From: Luteipulveratus halotolerans
GTDB lineage: Bacteria > Actinomycetota > Actinomycetes > Actinomycetales > Dermatophilaceae
NCBI RefSeq assembly: GCF_001247745.1
Contig: NZ_LAIR01000002.1
Span: 62,001-126,000, forward strand
Direction of reading: 5' to 3'
DNA length: 64,000 bases
Positions 41,018 through 49,565 of this stretch are shown in pieces. The position numbers were made by a program, and so were the translations under genes. Positions within the stretch are counted from its first letter, which is position 1. Every line of letters starts with the position of its first letter. Below the pieces are notes generated by a model. The model was not told the DNA's origin and did not search any database. It saw only the letters and a list, made by a program, of their open reading frames with translations.

Positions 41018-41854
41018 TTACATCTCTTCGTGCGTGTTGGGGTCGCCATCGAACAGACGACCGTCGGGGCGGCCGAGCGCGGTGATCGCGGCGACCTCCG
41101 CCTCGGACAGCTCGAACCCGAAGATGTCGAGGTTCTGCCGCTGCCGCTCGGGCGTCGCCGACTTCGGGATGGGCAGGCTGCCGATCTGGTGGTGCCAGCG
41201 CAGGATCACCTGTCCGGGCGTCACGCCGTGCGCGGCTGCCGCGTCGGCCACCGGCGGCTCACCGAACGGCGCCTGGCGCTTGCCCATCGGGCTCCACGCG
41301 ACGGTCTGGATGCCGAGCCGCTCGTGCACCTCGCGCATCTGCTGCTGCGGGAAGTAGGGGTGCAGCTCGATCTGGTTGACCGCGGGCGTCACACCGGACT
41401 CGTCGATGATGCGCTGCAGGTGCTCCTCGGTGAAGTTGGAGACGCCGATCGCCTTCACCTCGCCGTCGGCGCGGGCGTCGACCAGCGCCCGCCACGCCTC
41501 GGCGTACAGGCCGACGCTCGGGTTGGGCCAGTGGATGAGGTGCAGGTCGATGGAGTCGACGCCGAGCTTCTCGAGCGAGCCGCGGATCGAGGCGCGCGCC
41601 TCGTCGTACGCGTGGTGGCGGCCGGGGATCTTGGTGGCGACCTGGATCTGCTCGCGCGGGATGCCGGATCGTCGGATCGCCTCGCCGACGGCCTGCTCGT
41701 TGTCGTAGTTGACCGCCGTGTCGAGCAGTCGGTAGCCCGCCTCGAGCGCGCTCACGATGGCGCTCACGCCCTCGGCGGCCTTCAGCGGATAGGTGCCGAA
41801 ACCGATCGCGGGCAGGGACGAGCCGTCGTTGAGCGCTGTGGTGGGGGTAGCCAT
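41018..41854 (-). CDS. Aldo/keto reductase (2,5-diketo-D-gluconate reductase type)
   Basis: A 278-aa NADPH-dependent reductase with a TIM barrel. The catalytic tetrad can be read: Asp in LLDTAVNYDNEQAVGEAIR, Tyr in the same segment, Lys in VATKIPGRHHAYD and His in LHLIHWPNPSVG. NADP contacts are at IPKSATPERQRQNLDIF. The substrate is not predictable. The ATG at 41854 starts the conserved part (MATPTTALNDG). It runs into the aldolase-like gene with a 10-base gap, so they may share a transcript. Confidence 0.9.
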   Translation of the reverse strand: MATPTTALNDGSSLPAIGFGTYPLKAAEGVSAIVSALEAGYRLLDTAVNYDNEQAVGEAIRRSGIPREQIQVATKIPGRHHAYDEARASIRGSLEKLGVDSIDLHLIHWPNPSVGLYAEAWRALVDARADGEVKAIGVSNFTEEHLQRIIDESGVTPAVNQIELHPYFPQQQMREVHERLGIQTVAWSPMGKRQAPFGEPPVADAAAAHGVTPGQVILRWHHQIGSLPIPKSATPERQRQNLDIFGFELSEAEVAAITALGRPDGRLFDGDPNTHEEM

Positions 41855-42329
41855 GGGCTCCAACGTACGGCCGCCGGCCCGCCGTCCGAAAGGCCCGCCG
41901 GCACCCCGCGGGTCCGCCTTCGTTGGTCGAGCAGGCGAGCGCCCCAGCGCGAGCCGTAGCGAGACCCGGTGCCGCACGGGAGAGTTCCATCGAGGTCGGG
42001 CTGTCGGGCGAGGAGTGGTTCGGCGCGCGCTGTGCACTGGTTCGCGTGGTGAACCACGCGCTCGCATGGCTCACCTGGCGAACCAGTGCACAGTGCTCCA
42101 CCACCCGTGTTGCCCGGTCGACGCGCACGATCCCGCGGGAGGAATGGGCGACCGCCTTCGCTGGTCGAGGAGGCGACCTCACCACACCCGTTGGTCGAGT
42201 AGGCGAGCGCCCCGGCGCGAGCCGTATCGAGACCCGGTGCGGCGCGGGGAGGGTCGTCCGTTCGCGGTCGCGGTGGTCTCGATACGGGCTCGGCCAGCGC
42301 CTCGCCCTCCTCGACCAGCGGGGGTCGGC
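41855..42329. other. Gene-free region made of dispersed repeats
   Basis: 475 bases without a supported gene. It contains units of the GTCGAGTAGGCGAGCGCC/GTATCGAGACC family at about 41928-41975 and 42169-42330, and the palindrome at 42030-42093. The AKR promoter must lie next to 41855. Confidence 0.65.
42030..42093. repeat. 64-bp palindromic repeat, copy 1
   Basis: Arms CTGTGCACTGGTTCG (42030-42044) and CGAACCAGTGCACAG (42079-42093) are perfect complements; an inner hairpin GCGTGGT-GAACCACGC is also present. A related palindrome occurs at 56301-56366. Confidence 0.8.
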
Positions 42330-42330
42330 T
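42169..42330. repeat. Dispersed GC-rich repeats, inverted pair
   Basis: GTTGGTCGAGTAGGCGAGCG ... GCCGTATCGAGACC is followed by the opposed GGTCTCGATACGGGCTCGGC ... CTCGACCAGCG. The pair could fold into a long stem behind the GlxA-like regulator gene. Confidence 0.75.
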
Positions 42331-43274
42331 CAGCGCAGCCGGAACGTCGCGCGGTACGCCGTGGGCGAGACGCCGACGGCGCGCTGGAAGTGCCGGCGCA
42401 GCGTGGTCGCAGTACCCATGCCACAGCTGTCGGCGATCTGGTCGACCGAGGCGTCGGTGCGTTCGAGCAGCTCCTGGGCACGCGCGATGCGTTGCTGGTG
42501 CAACCAGTCGAGCGGCCCGGTCTGCAGCTCGGCGTGCATGCGGCGTGCCAGCTGCCGGGTGCTCAGTCCGGCGCGCGACGCGAGGTCGCCGACCGTGAGC
42601 GGCTGGTCGAGGCGGCCGCGCGCCCACTCCAGCGTCGGCGCGAGACCGTCCTGCGTACGCGGCCCGGCGGGGGCCGTGATGAACTGCGCCTGGCCGCCCT
42701 GGCGGTGGCCCGGTACGACGAGCCGACGCGCGATCCCGTTGGCGGCCACGACGCCGAAATCGTTGCGTACCAGGTGAATACACAGGTCGAGGGCTGCCGA
42801 CTTGCCCGCCGAGGTGAGCACGTCGCCCTCGTCTGCGTGGAGCACGTCGGCACGCACCTCGATCCGTGGGTAGCGCTCGGCGAGAGCGTCGGCGTGCATC
42901 CAGTGCGTGGTCGCACGCCGGTCGTCGAGCAGGCCGGCCGCGGCGAGCAGGAACGCTCCCGTGCACAACGACGCGATCCGTGACCCGCGTGCGTGCGCGG
43001 CCACCAGCGCTGCGCTCAGCGTCGGATCGCCCTCGCCGTCGAGGTCGTCCGTGGATGAGACGACGACGGCGTCCACGTCACTGAGCCCGTCGTACGCCGT
43101 CGTCGGCAGGTCGGGCAACCACCGGTGCGGGGTGCCGTCGGCTGTGCAGACGACGAGGTCGTACCAGGTGCCGTCGGAGGAGAGGTCGGAGCGGTCGACG
43201 CCGAACACCTCGGCGGCGATCGCGGACTCGTAGAGCATGGCCGAGTCGTGCATGACCAGCGCGATCCGAGGCAT
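42330..43274 (-). CDS. GlxA/AraC family transcriptional regulator
   Basis: A 314-aa regulator. The N-terminal DJ-1/PfpI-like amidotransferase domain (about 1-185) has RIASLCTGAFLLAAAGLLDD with the nucleophile-elbow Cys, and THWMHADALAERYP. The C-terminal AraC HTH pair (about 215-314) has VGDLASRAGLSTRQLARRMH, QIADSCGMGTATTLRRHFQR and GVSPTAYRATFR. It is divergent from the saccharopine-dehydrogenase-like gene across 71 bases, which is the likeliest target. Confidence 0.9.
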   Translation of the reverse strand: MPRIALVMHDSAMLYESAIAAEVFGVDRSDLSSDGTWYDLVVCTADGTPHRWLPDLPTTAYDGLSDVDAVVVSSTDDLDGEGDPTLSAALVAAHARGSRIASLCTGAFLLAAAGLLDDRRATTHWMHADALAERYPRIEVRADVLHADEGDVLTSAGKSAALDLCIHLVRNDFGVVAANGIARRLVVPGHRQGGQAQFITAPAGPRTQDGLAPTLEWARGRLDQPLTVGDLASRAGLSTRQLARRMHAELQTGPLDWLHQQRIARAQELLERTDASVDQIADSCGMGTATTLRRHFQRAVGVSPTAYRATFRLR

Positions 43275-43345
43275 GTCCGAAAGTGTACGGCCGGCGTCGT
43301 TTCCGACGCTCGCGCATGCTCCGGCGCCCGACCAGAGTTGAGGAC

Positions 43346-44383
43346 ATGAGCAACGAACGAGTCCTGATCTACGGCGCCGCCGGCCACACCGGGCGCTTCG
43401 TCACCGACGAGCTGCTGTCCCGCGGTATCGAGCCGGTCCTCGCCGGTCGCAACGCCGCACGCCTCGACGCCCTGCCGTACGAGCACCTGGAGCGTCGCGC
43501 GGTGTCCCTCGACGACACGGACGCCCTGCACGCGGCCCTGGCCGACGTCGCGGTGGTGGTCAACGTCGCCGGCCCGTTCCTCGACACGGCCCTGAGCCTG
43601 TCGCGTGCTGCGGTCGCCGCCGGCGCCCACTACCTCGACGTCACCGCCGAGCAGCCGGCTGTCCAGCTGCTGCACGACGAGGTCGACGCGGCCGCGCGGG
43701 CGGTCGGAGTGACCGTCGTCCCGGCGATGGCGTTCTACGGCGGCCTGGCCGACCTCCTCGCGACCGCAGCGCTCGCGGCTGAGACCGACGCCGACGAGGT
43801 CGAGGTCGCGATCGGTCTGGACCGCTGGTGGCCGACCGAGGGCACCCGCATCACGGGCGAGCGCAACACGGCCGTCCGGCAGCTGATCCGCGGCGGCGAG
43901 CTCTCGCCCCTGCCCAACCCGGCACCGGTGAGTCGGTGGTCGTTCGCCGAACCGATCGGCGACCAGGAGGTCGTTCAGCTGCCGTTCTCGGAGACGATCA
44001 CGATGCACAGCCACCTGCAGGTGGGCGAGCTGACGTCGTACCTCAACACCGCACCCCTGAACGAGCTGCGCGACGAGAGCACGCCCGCGCCGAGCGCCGC
44101 GGACGACTCGGGCCGGTCGAGCCAGCGGTTCGTGGTCGACGTCGTCGTCCGGCGGGGGCAGCAGGTCCGGCGCATCACCGCCTCGGGTCGCGACATCTAC
44201 GCGTTCACCGCGCCGATCATCGGCGAGGGCGTCGCTCGTCTGCTCGACGGGCGCCACCACGGCGAGGGCGCACTCGCGCCGGGCAAGGCGTTCGACGCCC
44301 GCGACCTGCTCGAGGCACTCGAGCGGTCGACGGACGCCTTCGCCGTGAGCGAGCACGAGGCGGCCGCGCTCAGCGCTTCGTGA
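43346..44383 (+). CDS. Saccharopine dehydrogenase-like NAD(P)-binding protein
   Basis: A 345-aa oxidoreductase-like protein. The Rossmann motif is at the start (VLIYGAAGHTGRFVTDELLS), followed by LAGRNAARLDALPY, VVVNVAGPFLDTALSLSRAA and GAHYLDVTAEQPAV, all typical of the saccharopine dehydrogenase / trans-acting enoyl reductase group. The remainder is a less conserved substrate domain. Substrate unknown. The ATG at 43346 (MSNERVLI) fits the family start. The divergent GlxA-type regulator next to it probably controls it. Confidence 0.8.
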   Translation: MSNERVLIYGAAGHTGRFVTDELLSRGIEPVLAGRNAARLDALPYEHLERRAVSLDDTDALHAALADVAVVVNVAGPFLDTALSLSRAAVAAGAHYLDVTAEQPAVQLLHDEVDAAARAVGVTVVPAMAFYGGLADLLATAALAAETDADEVEVAIGLDRWWPTEGTRITGERNTAVRQLIRGGELSPLPNPAPVSRWSFAEPIGDQEVVQLPFSETITMHSHLQVGELTSYLNTAPLNELRDESTPAPSAADDSGRSSQRFVVDVVVRRGQQVRRITASGRDIYAFTAPIIGEGVARLLDGRHHGEGALAPGKAFDARDLLEALERSTDAFAVSEHEAAALSAS

Positions 44384-44526
44384 GCGGCCGTACGCCGCCG
44401 GTCACCTCGACGCGCTGAGAACCGGCGCGAGGGGGCACTTCTCAGGGGCGAGGAGAGCGTGCGTCGCCGAGATGTGACGCGAGTGAGCGGTTCTCAGAAT
44501 GCGTGCGGCTCCTGCCGCAGACGCGA

Positions 44527-44557
44527 GAAGGCCGCGGTCACGAGGACCGGGGCCTTC
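44527..44557 (-). terminator. Terminator left of the island (original tRNA-Arg terminator)
   Basis: GAAGGCC (44527-44533) pairs with GGCCTTC (44551-44557), with GGTC/GACC inside. It lies directly next to the left 61-bp repeat, where the tRNA-Arg 3' end stood before integration. Confidence 0.6.
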
Positions 44558-44562
44558 TTCAC

Positions 44563-44623
44563 ACTGTCTCAACACAGCGTGCACCCGTAGGGATTCGAAC
44601 CCCAAACCTTCTGATCCGTAGTC
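44563..44623. repeat. attL, 61-bp direct repeat with tRNA-Arg 3' fragment
   Basis: Identical to 50907-50967. Bases 44580-44623 match the 3' 44 bases of tRNA-Arg (reverse strand), but the rest of the tRNA is missing here, so it is not a functional gene. Confidence 0.93.
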
Positions 44624-44716
44624 CGATTCGCAGTGTGGCACAGTCGCGCGAGGGCGCGTCCTGCCTTGGTCGACGATCCGCAGTGGGGTGCTGTCGCGGG
44701 CCTCCGTGCGGACCGG

Positions 44717-44737
44717 TTGCTGTCACAACTGCTGTCA
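44717..44737. promoter_or_regulatory. Candidate integrase arm-type sites, left end
   Basis: TTGCTGTCA at 44717 and CTGCTGTCA at 44729, 12 bases apart. The same pair with the same spacing and orientation occurs at 50820-50840 near the right end. Confidence 0.5.
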
Positions 44738-44784
44738 GAGCGGCGGGCAACCGAGCTCGTCGAAGAGGTTCGAAGGAGAAGCTG

Positions 44785-45138
44785 ATGACGTCGAGATGCA
44801 ACACCTGTGGCAGGCCCGTTGAGGGTTCGGTGATCTTGTTCTGCTTGGTCGAGAAGCCGGACGTCGACCACTTCCGGTGCGAGGTGATCCCGACGTGCCC
44901 GGAGCACAAGTTCGACTCCTGGCTCAAGGAACGCCGAGCAGCGGCGGCCGATGGAGAGGTCGTCATGTCGACCGAGAGCGAATGGATGCCCAGGGCAGAG
45001 GCGGACCGCGAGGCCGACCGGAGGATCAGGGCCGTACGAGGGGCACACGCCGAGGAGCATGGGGAGATGGGCCCGCTGGAGACGATCGGCACGCCGAGCC
45101 ATAAGGCGGATGGACAGGAAGAGCCGCCGAACCGATAG
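44785..45138 (+). CDS. Small Cys-rich hypothetical protein of the island
   Basis: A 117-aa product not recognised. The N-terminal 45 residues hold a CxxC (RCNTCGRP), then single Cys at FCLVEKPD, FRCEVIPTCPEHKFDSW, a possible zinc-binding site. The rest is polar, Glu/Arg-rich (EADREADRRIRAVRGAHAEE) and probably helical. The ATG at 44785 has AAGGAG eight bases upstream, which supports a real gene. It is the first gene inside the left end. Confidence 0.6.
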   Translation: MTSRCNTCGRPVEGSVILFCLVEKPDVDHFRCEVIPTCPEHKFDSWLKERRAAAADGEVVMSTESEWMPRAEADREADRRIRAVRGAHAEEHGEMGPLETIGTPSHKADGQEEPPNR

Positions 45139-45595
45139 CGGAGCAGATGGAGTCGTCGCGTCGAAGGCGGTCAAGCTCGCTGGCGCTGCGGGTGGTGGCC
45201 ATCCACGAGCGCGGAGCGATCACCGGGACCGATCGGTTCGTGCGGGCTTGAGGGCCTGACGTGTCGACGGAGGCTGCTGCGTCGGTACGGCTGCTCGTGT
45301 GGTGAGGGCGTTCGATCAACTGGATCGCGCGCCCTCCCTGCATGTGGTGGTCGGCCGTGCCGTGAGCGCGACGGGTGCGGGGGTGCGCGAAGGCCGAGCT
45401 TGCGAGGCCGAAGCGCGGGGGTCCCTGCGCCTGGAGCGCGAACGGCGGCGGCCGGCCGCCGAGCGCCGCAGGCGCCTTGAAGTCAGTAGAGAAAGTCCTC
45501 ACGATACGGAGCGCCTGTATGCCGCCTGACGCAGCGTGGAGGCTTGATCGGCAGGGCATGCCCCGAAGTCAAGGGTTGGATGTCATACTGCGCGC
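45139..45595. other. Intergenic region before the three-gene cassette
   Basis: 457 bases with no supported gene; frames are short and unlike proteins. A GC palindrome (GGCGGCCGGCCGCC) lies near 45450. A CATACT hexamer at 45584-45589, seven bases before the cassette's first ATG, could be a -10 box of a leaderless or near-leaderless transcript, with no good -35. Confidence 0.45.
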
Positions 45596-46387
45596 ATGGG
45601 GACCGGCATGGACGAGCGCGCGCGCCCGCTGCGCTTCGAGAATCCACCCGTTAGGCGCACGAACTTGGCCCTGCGGTATGAGGCGACGGGTCACGTCCAG
45701 GCAAGCCATGTCGCGCCGCTGAGGAGTCTGTGGCGTGATGCGTACCCGAATGTGGACGAGCAGGTTCCGACGCCGCCAAGCGAAGGGCCGCAGGCCATCA
45801 GGCTCTCGGGCCGCGGGACCACCTGGCCGCTGGCGCGGACGACGTACAGCACTAGTGACGGTCAACGATCGATCGAATTCCAGGGCGACGAGTTTGGTAT
45901 CGCATGGGAGTTCTCGGAGGATTCCTCTTATCCTGGTTTTGAGGAACTCGTAAGAGAACTTGAAGAGCGTTTGGCCGACTTCGAGAAGACCTTGCGCGAC
46001 GAGGCTGGAATATCGCTAGTGATCACTGGTGCAGAATGTCGCTACGAGAACGTAATCGACGGCGTCGACGTCGCGGGGTTGGCCACTGGTGTCCTAACAG
46101 GATGGACCGGGACTCCTGGGGGCCACTTACCGGGCGCTGGCTATGTTGGAGTACGAATTCATGCGTGCGCTGATGAGGATTCGCATAAATGCTCTTCGTA
46201 TTTAGCGGTGGATGGTGACGTCGGCGACGAGTCGATATTCTCTATATCAGTCAGTCGGAATGTAGATTCGTCGGAGGAAAGCACTCTCGGCGGCATGCGA
46301 GACGCGCATGACGAACTCATTGAACTATTCGTGCAGTACACGTCTGAAGAGCAGCGCGAAGCCTGGGGGAGGGTGGAACTGTCATGA
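45596..46387 (+). CDS. TIGR04255-like family protein, first gene of the island cassette
   Basis: A 263-aa protein whose opening resembles the uncharacterised TIGR04255 family: PLRFENPPVRRTNLALRYEA followed by LRSLWRDAYPNVDEQVPTPP. The middle has EELVRELEERLADFEKTLRD, and the end is acidic, with HDELIELFVQYTSEEQREAW. No enzyme motif, signal peptide or membrane segment is visible. Its stop overlaps the next ATG (ATGA). The ATG at 45596 or the one at 45608, which has GGGGA five bases upstream, may start it. AT-richer codons than the flanks point to horizontal origin. Confidence 0.7.
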   Translation: MGTGMDERARPLRFENPPVRRTNLALRYEATGHVQASHVAPLRSLWRDAYPNVDEQVPTPPSEGPQAIRLSGRGTTWPLARTTYSTSDGQRSIEFQGDEFGIAWEFSEDSSYPGFEELVRELEERLADFEKTLRDEAGISLVITGAECRYENVIDGVDVAGLATGVLTGWTGTPGGHLPGAGYVGVRIHACADEDSHKCSSYLAVDGDVGDESIFSISVSRNVDSSEESTLGGMRDAHDELIELFVQYTSEEQREAWGRVELS

Positions 46388-46911
46388 CCGCAATTGTTGA
46401 TCTTGTGCCGAGCTGGCCACGCCAGGAGGCTGGGCATTGGGGCCAGAGGGAGCGGAAATTCGTCTTCACTCCGCGCATTCCCTCGCGAGAAGCTGGCGCC
46501 CGCTTCCCGGACCGTCCGTCGTTGACTACGGCGACTCCAGCGATGAAGCACGTCTCTCACTTAATCGAAGAGATTTGCGATGACCTGGGCCACGATGCGT
46601 TCGAGGCCAAGACTGTTCGTAACATTTTCGACTTCCTTCGCCAGGTCACGACCGCGGAGTCGACATTCCCATCGATCGTTCCGGATGATGACGGTGTCGC
46701 AGTTCTGCATTGGGTTGCCGGCGAAAGGCATCTGCAAGTGGACATCGACTCTGACGGACCCAGCTATCTCTGGGTGAAGGTAGCGAGCGAGTCTTTTTCG
46801 TTGACGGATCCAAGTCACGTCCGCACTCTGTCGAAGGCAGTTCTTGCTTCGATGGCGGAGGAAGTGTGGACACGTAATCCCTTCTGGCGTCAGAGCATGC
46901 TGCAGCGATGA
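46384..46911 (+). CDS. Uncharacterised cassette protein 2
   Basis: A 175-aa soluble protein. The N-terminal 50 residues are polar. A helical middle part (HVSHLIEEICDDLGHDAFEA, VRNIFDFLRQVTT) leads to a beta-rich segment FPSIVPDDDGVAVLHWVAGE and LQVDIDSDGPSYLWVKVASE. That P-x-x-x-P-DDDG-V-LHW pattern recurs in many small proteins of unknown function. No catalytic motif is seen. Both its ends overlap neighbouring genes by four bases, so the three proteins are probably made in fixed ratio. Confidence 0.65.
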   Translation: MTAIVDLVPSWPRQEAGHWGQRERKFVFTPRIPSREAGARFPDRPSLTTATPAMKHVSHLIEEICDDLGHDAFEAKTVRNIFDFLRQVTTAESTFPSIVPDDDGVAVLHWVAGERHLQVDIDSDGPSYLWVKVASESFSLTDPSHVRTLSKAVLASMAEEVWTRNPFWRQSMLQR

Positions 46912-47339
46912 GCGAGTGGGTCTTCGATGATCCTACGATCCCGGACTCCGAAGGTCTCTATCGAAGGATCCCGAGGGTTCCGAATTGTCTAACGTTTGAT
47001 TCGTTGAATAACGTTTGGGTGCCCTCGCCGGGGGGGCTGCGTCGAGAAGTGAATGAGGGTATGTCGGTTCACCTCGACTCGGTTCTGCAGAGTCGAGGCC
47101 GGGACGTGACATGCCTCTACCCGGTCGAGAAGTACGCGTCCATACTGTTCTGTGCTGCGGTACCTCGCCGGGTAGAGGCCGGCGTTAGGCAGACCCCTGC
47201 GGTGGGGGAAACAGACGCGGACCTCTCGGCGGCTCATGCCGATGTTCTTCCCGCGCGGCCAGAGAAGGATCGGCGTAAGTGGCGGGACGTGGTCAATGAG
47301 ATCGTCGCTGACTCGAAATGGGTCCAGAGACCGGCGTGA
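46908..47339 (+). CDS. Uncharacterised cassette protein 3
   Basis: A 143-aa protein. It opens with LYRRIPRVPNCLTFDSLNNV and WVPSPGGLRREVNEGMSVHL, then DVTCLYPVEKYASILFCAAV, and near the end ADLSAAHADVLPARPEKDRR. The order (R-x-I-P, a VPS..F/G stretch, SVHL, AHADV) resembles a widespread small family of unknown function, but this is by eye. The ATG at 46908 overlaps the previous stop. A bidirectional hairpin follows 12 bases after its stop. Confidence 0.65.
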   Translation: MSEWVFDDPTIPDSEGLYRRIPRVPNCLTFDSLNNVWVPSPGGLRREVNEGMSVHLDSVLQSRGRDVTCLYPVEKYASILFCAAVPRRVEAGVRQTPAVGETDADLSAAHADVLPARPEKDRRKWRDVVNEIVADSKWVQRPA

Positions 47340-47351
47340 TGCTGGCTAGTT

Positions 47352-47380
47352 GCCAACGGAGCGCTATTCACTCCGTTGGC
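47352..47380. terminator. Bidirectional terminator between cassette and acetyltransferase gene
   Basis: GCCAACGGAG (47352-47361) pairs with CTCCGTTGGC (47371-47380), nine-base loop. It overlaps the stop of the minus-strand GNAT gene. Confidence 0.8.
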
Positions 47381-47889
47381 GCAGCGTAGGCAATGGCTGG
47401 CACTGCACGGCCCGCTCCGGCCGCGTGGTCGAACTCGCCGAGGCGTATCCAGCCAAGGCGTTCGTAGGTCTTCCGGGCGGCCACATCCTTCTCCATGACA
47501 TCCAATACGGCGCGCCGATTCATGCGACGAGCCTCGTTAGTCGCGGTCGCGGTGAGACGAGCGCCAAGTCCACGGCCTCGGCCAGCGGGCGACACGAACA
47601 GCCGGCCAAGCATCGCTAACCCAGGGCCAGTATTCCCGTGTTGCTCCGCCCACAGCTTGGCCGCGCCCTCGCTCTCGCTGGGGTCGGAGAGCGCGACATG
47701 TCCGACAAGCTTGCCGTCAAGCTCAGCCACCCACGCTGACAGAGTGCTGTCCGAGACGAGCCAGGCCAGGGGATTGTCGACGCCCTCGACTGGATAGCCG
47801 TCCAGCGCATGGACGGCCACGAGAATTTGGGCGAGCTCAGGTAGGTCGCTGTCCCGTCGAAGTCGAATGACTGCATGGGCGTTGCTCAC
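47368..47889 (-). CDS. GNAT family N-acetyltransferase
   Basis: A 173-aa acetyl-CoA-dependent acetyltransferase. The fold is visible: IRLRRDSDLPELAQILVAV at the start, LSAWVAELDGKLVGHVALSD (beta 2-3), MLGRLFVSPAGRGRGLGARL with the acetyl-CoA loop RGRGLG, and AARKTYERLGWIRLGEF at the end. The acceptor is unknown. The ATG at 47889 overlaps the stop of the broken GntR gene (ATGA), so the pair was a regulator-enzyme operon before the IS insertion. Confidence 0.87.
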   Translation of the reverse strand: MSNAHAVIRLRRDSDLPELAQILVAVHALDGYPVEGVDNPLAWLVSDSTLSAWVAELDGKLVGHVALSDPSESEGAAKLWAEQHGNTGPGLAMLGRLFVSPAGRGRGLGARLTATATNEARRMNRRAVLDVMEKDVAARKTYERLGWIRLGEFDHAAGAGRAVPAIAYAAPTE

Positions 47890-48257
47890 TTTGCGCCTTC
47901 CTCGTTGATCGGCATCGTGTACTGCACGGCGTTGTAGTCGGCTCGCATGACGAACCTCGTGACCTCGAACGGCCGACCTGCGGTGTCGATGCCCGTGTGG
48001 AGGACCTCAAGGACTGGGATGCCGTCCGGGATGTGGAGGCGGCGAGCCTCGTCGGGGCCTGGCATCCGGGCTGAGACCTCCTCACGGATACTGGCGATCA
48101 CGTAGCCGCGGTCCGCGAATCGCGCATACAGACTCCCTTTGCCCATGTCGGCCGAGTCGGCGAGGGGAGTGCCCTCCGCGACCTCCGAGGGGATGTACGT
48201 GACGCCTTGCTGCATCGGTTCGTCGTCGGCGAAGTACCAGTTCTCGCGCCGGACCAC
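47886..48257 (-). pseudogene. GntR/UTRA regulator, C-terminal fragment
   Basis: About 124 codons of a UTRA effector domain: SPVVRRENWYFADDEPMQQG, VTYIPSEVAEGTPLADSADM, ASIREEVSARMPGPDEARRL and EVTRFVMRADYNAVQYTMPI. It is cut off at the IS3-type element (48258) and continues, reversed across the IS, as the fragment at 49566-49785. The regulator cannot be made as one chain. Confidence 0.82.
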
Positions 48258-48326
48258 GGGACTGCTGCACGAACAGGTGACATCTGATCTGGCTTGCCCG
48301 TGAGGGTGGCCTGGAAGGATGTTGCT

Positions 48327-48635
48327 GTGCCTAAGCCCTACCCCCGAGAGTTTCGTGATGATGTCGTGCGCGTCGCCCGCGGCCGTGAGCCGGGTGTGAC
48401 GCTGGAGCAGGTCGCCAAGGACTTCGGTGTCCACCCGATGACGTTGAACAAGTGGTTGCGCCAGGCCGCGATCGATGATGGCGACAAGCCGGGCACGACC
48501 ACGGCTGAGTCTGCTGACCTGCGGGAGGCCAACCGGCGGATACGGCTGCTTGAGCAGGAGAACGAGGTGCTGCGCCGGGCGGCGGCTTACCTGTCTCAGG
48601 CGCATCTGCCGGGAAAAGGCTCTACCCGCTCGTGA
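48327..48635 (+). CDS. IS3-family transposase OrfA
   Basis: A 102-aa DNA-binding protein of the IS. The helix-turn-helix is PREFRDDVVRVARGREPGVT, LEQVAKDFGVHPMTLNKWLR; a leucine-zipper-like end follows (DLREANRRIRLLEQENEVLR). The start is a GTG at 48327 with GGAAGGA eight bases upstream. Its stop overlaps the orfB start (GTGA). Confidence 0.88.
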   Translation: MPKPYPREFRDDVVRVARGREPGVTLEQVAKDFGVHPMTLNKWLRQAAIDDGDKPGTTTAESADLREANRRIRLLEQENEVLRRAAAYLSQAHLPGKGSTRS

Positions 48636-49532
48636 GTGAGCTGGCCGCTGACGGGATTCCCGTGACGGTCACGTGCCGGGTCCTGAAGCTCCACCGTCAG
48701 AAGTATTACGCCTGGCTGGCCAGTCCGGTCACCGGTCGTGAGCTGCAGGCGGCCTACCGGGCCAACGCGTTGTTCGATGCCCACCGTGATGATCCGGAGT
48801 TCGGGTACCGGTACTTGCTTGTGGAGGCCGCCGACGCGGGTGAGGTGATGACGCCGCGCACGGCGTGGCGGTTCTGTTCGGCGAACGCGTGGTGGTCGGT
48901 CTTCGGCAAGAAGCGCGGCAGCCACGGCAAGAAGCCCGGGCCACCGGTGCACGATGACCTGCTCGCTGGTCAGGACGAGCACGGTGTGATCCGGCACTCC
49001 TTCACCGCCGCCGCGCCGAACCAGGTGTGGCTGACCGACATCACCGAGCACCGCACTGGTGAGGGGAAGCTGTATCTGTGCGCGATCAAGGACGCCTGCT
49101 CCGGGCGGATCGTGGGCTACTCCATCAGCGACCGGATGAAGTCCACCCTCGCGGTCGGCAGCCCTGGACTCGGCCGTCGCGCGGCGACGCGCGCAGGGGC
49201 AGGACGTCACCGGGTGCATCGTGCACTCCGACCGCGGCAGCCAGTTCCGCTCACGCAAGTTCGTGCACGCCTTGAACCAGCACGCGCTGACCGGGTCGAT
49301 GGGCCGGGTCGGCGCTGCCGGTGACAACGCCGCGATGGAGTCCTTCTACGCGCTGCTGCAGAAGAACGTCCTGGACCGCCGCACCTGGGACACCCGCGAA
49401 GACCTGCGGATCGCGATCATCACCTGGACCGAACGCACCTACCACCGGCGTCGACGCCAAGACCGCCTCGGCCGGTTGACCCCCATCGAGTACGAGACGA
49501 TCATGACCACGCCAGCCGATCAGGCGGCATGA
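48632..49532 (+). pseudogene. IS3-family transposase OrfB, frameshifted
   Basis: The DDE integrase of the IS. The first frame reads from GTG at 48632 through NQVWLTDITEHRTGEGKLYL (first Asp) to DRMKSTLAV and then leaves the family. The second frame resumes with ALDSAVARRRAQGQDVTG, VHSDRGSQFRSRKFVHALNQ (second Asp) and AAMESFYALLQKNVLDRRTW (Glu), ending at 49532. An extra G near 49157 explains the break. Removing it would restore about 300 aa, so the loss is recent or a read error. Confidence 0.85.
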
Positions 49533-49565
49533 CTACCACCTGTCACCTGTTCGTGCAGCAGTCCC

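Larger units (their letters stand above)
48258..49565 (+). mobile_element. IS3-family insertion sequence
   Basis: 1308 bp with perfect 25-bp terminal inverted repeats at 48258-48282 and 49541-49565, carrying orfA and orfB. It lies inside the GntR gene. A clear 3-4 bp target duplication is not visible outside these ends. Its orfB carries a one-base insertion. Confidence 0.88.

Noticed and set aside
41782..42966. 394-codon minus-strand frame through the repeat region
   Set aside because: It runs through dispersed repeats and shadows of the AraC/GlxA gene; Arg/Ala/Pro-rich, no domain.
44580..44623. tRNA-like sequence at the left island border
   Set aside because: Only the 3' 44 bases of tRNA-Arg are present; the D arm, anticodon 5' strand and 5' acceptor strand are missing, so it is the att repeat, not a second tRNA gene.
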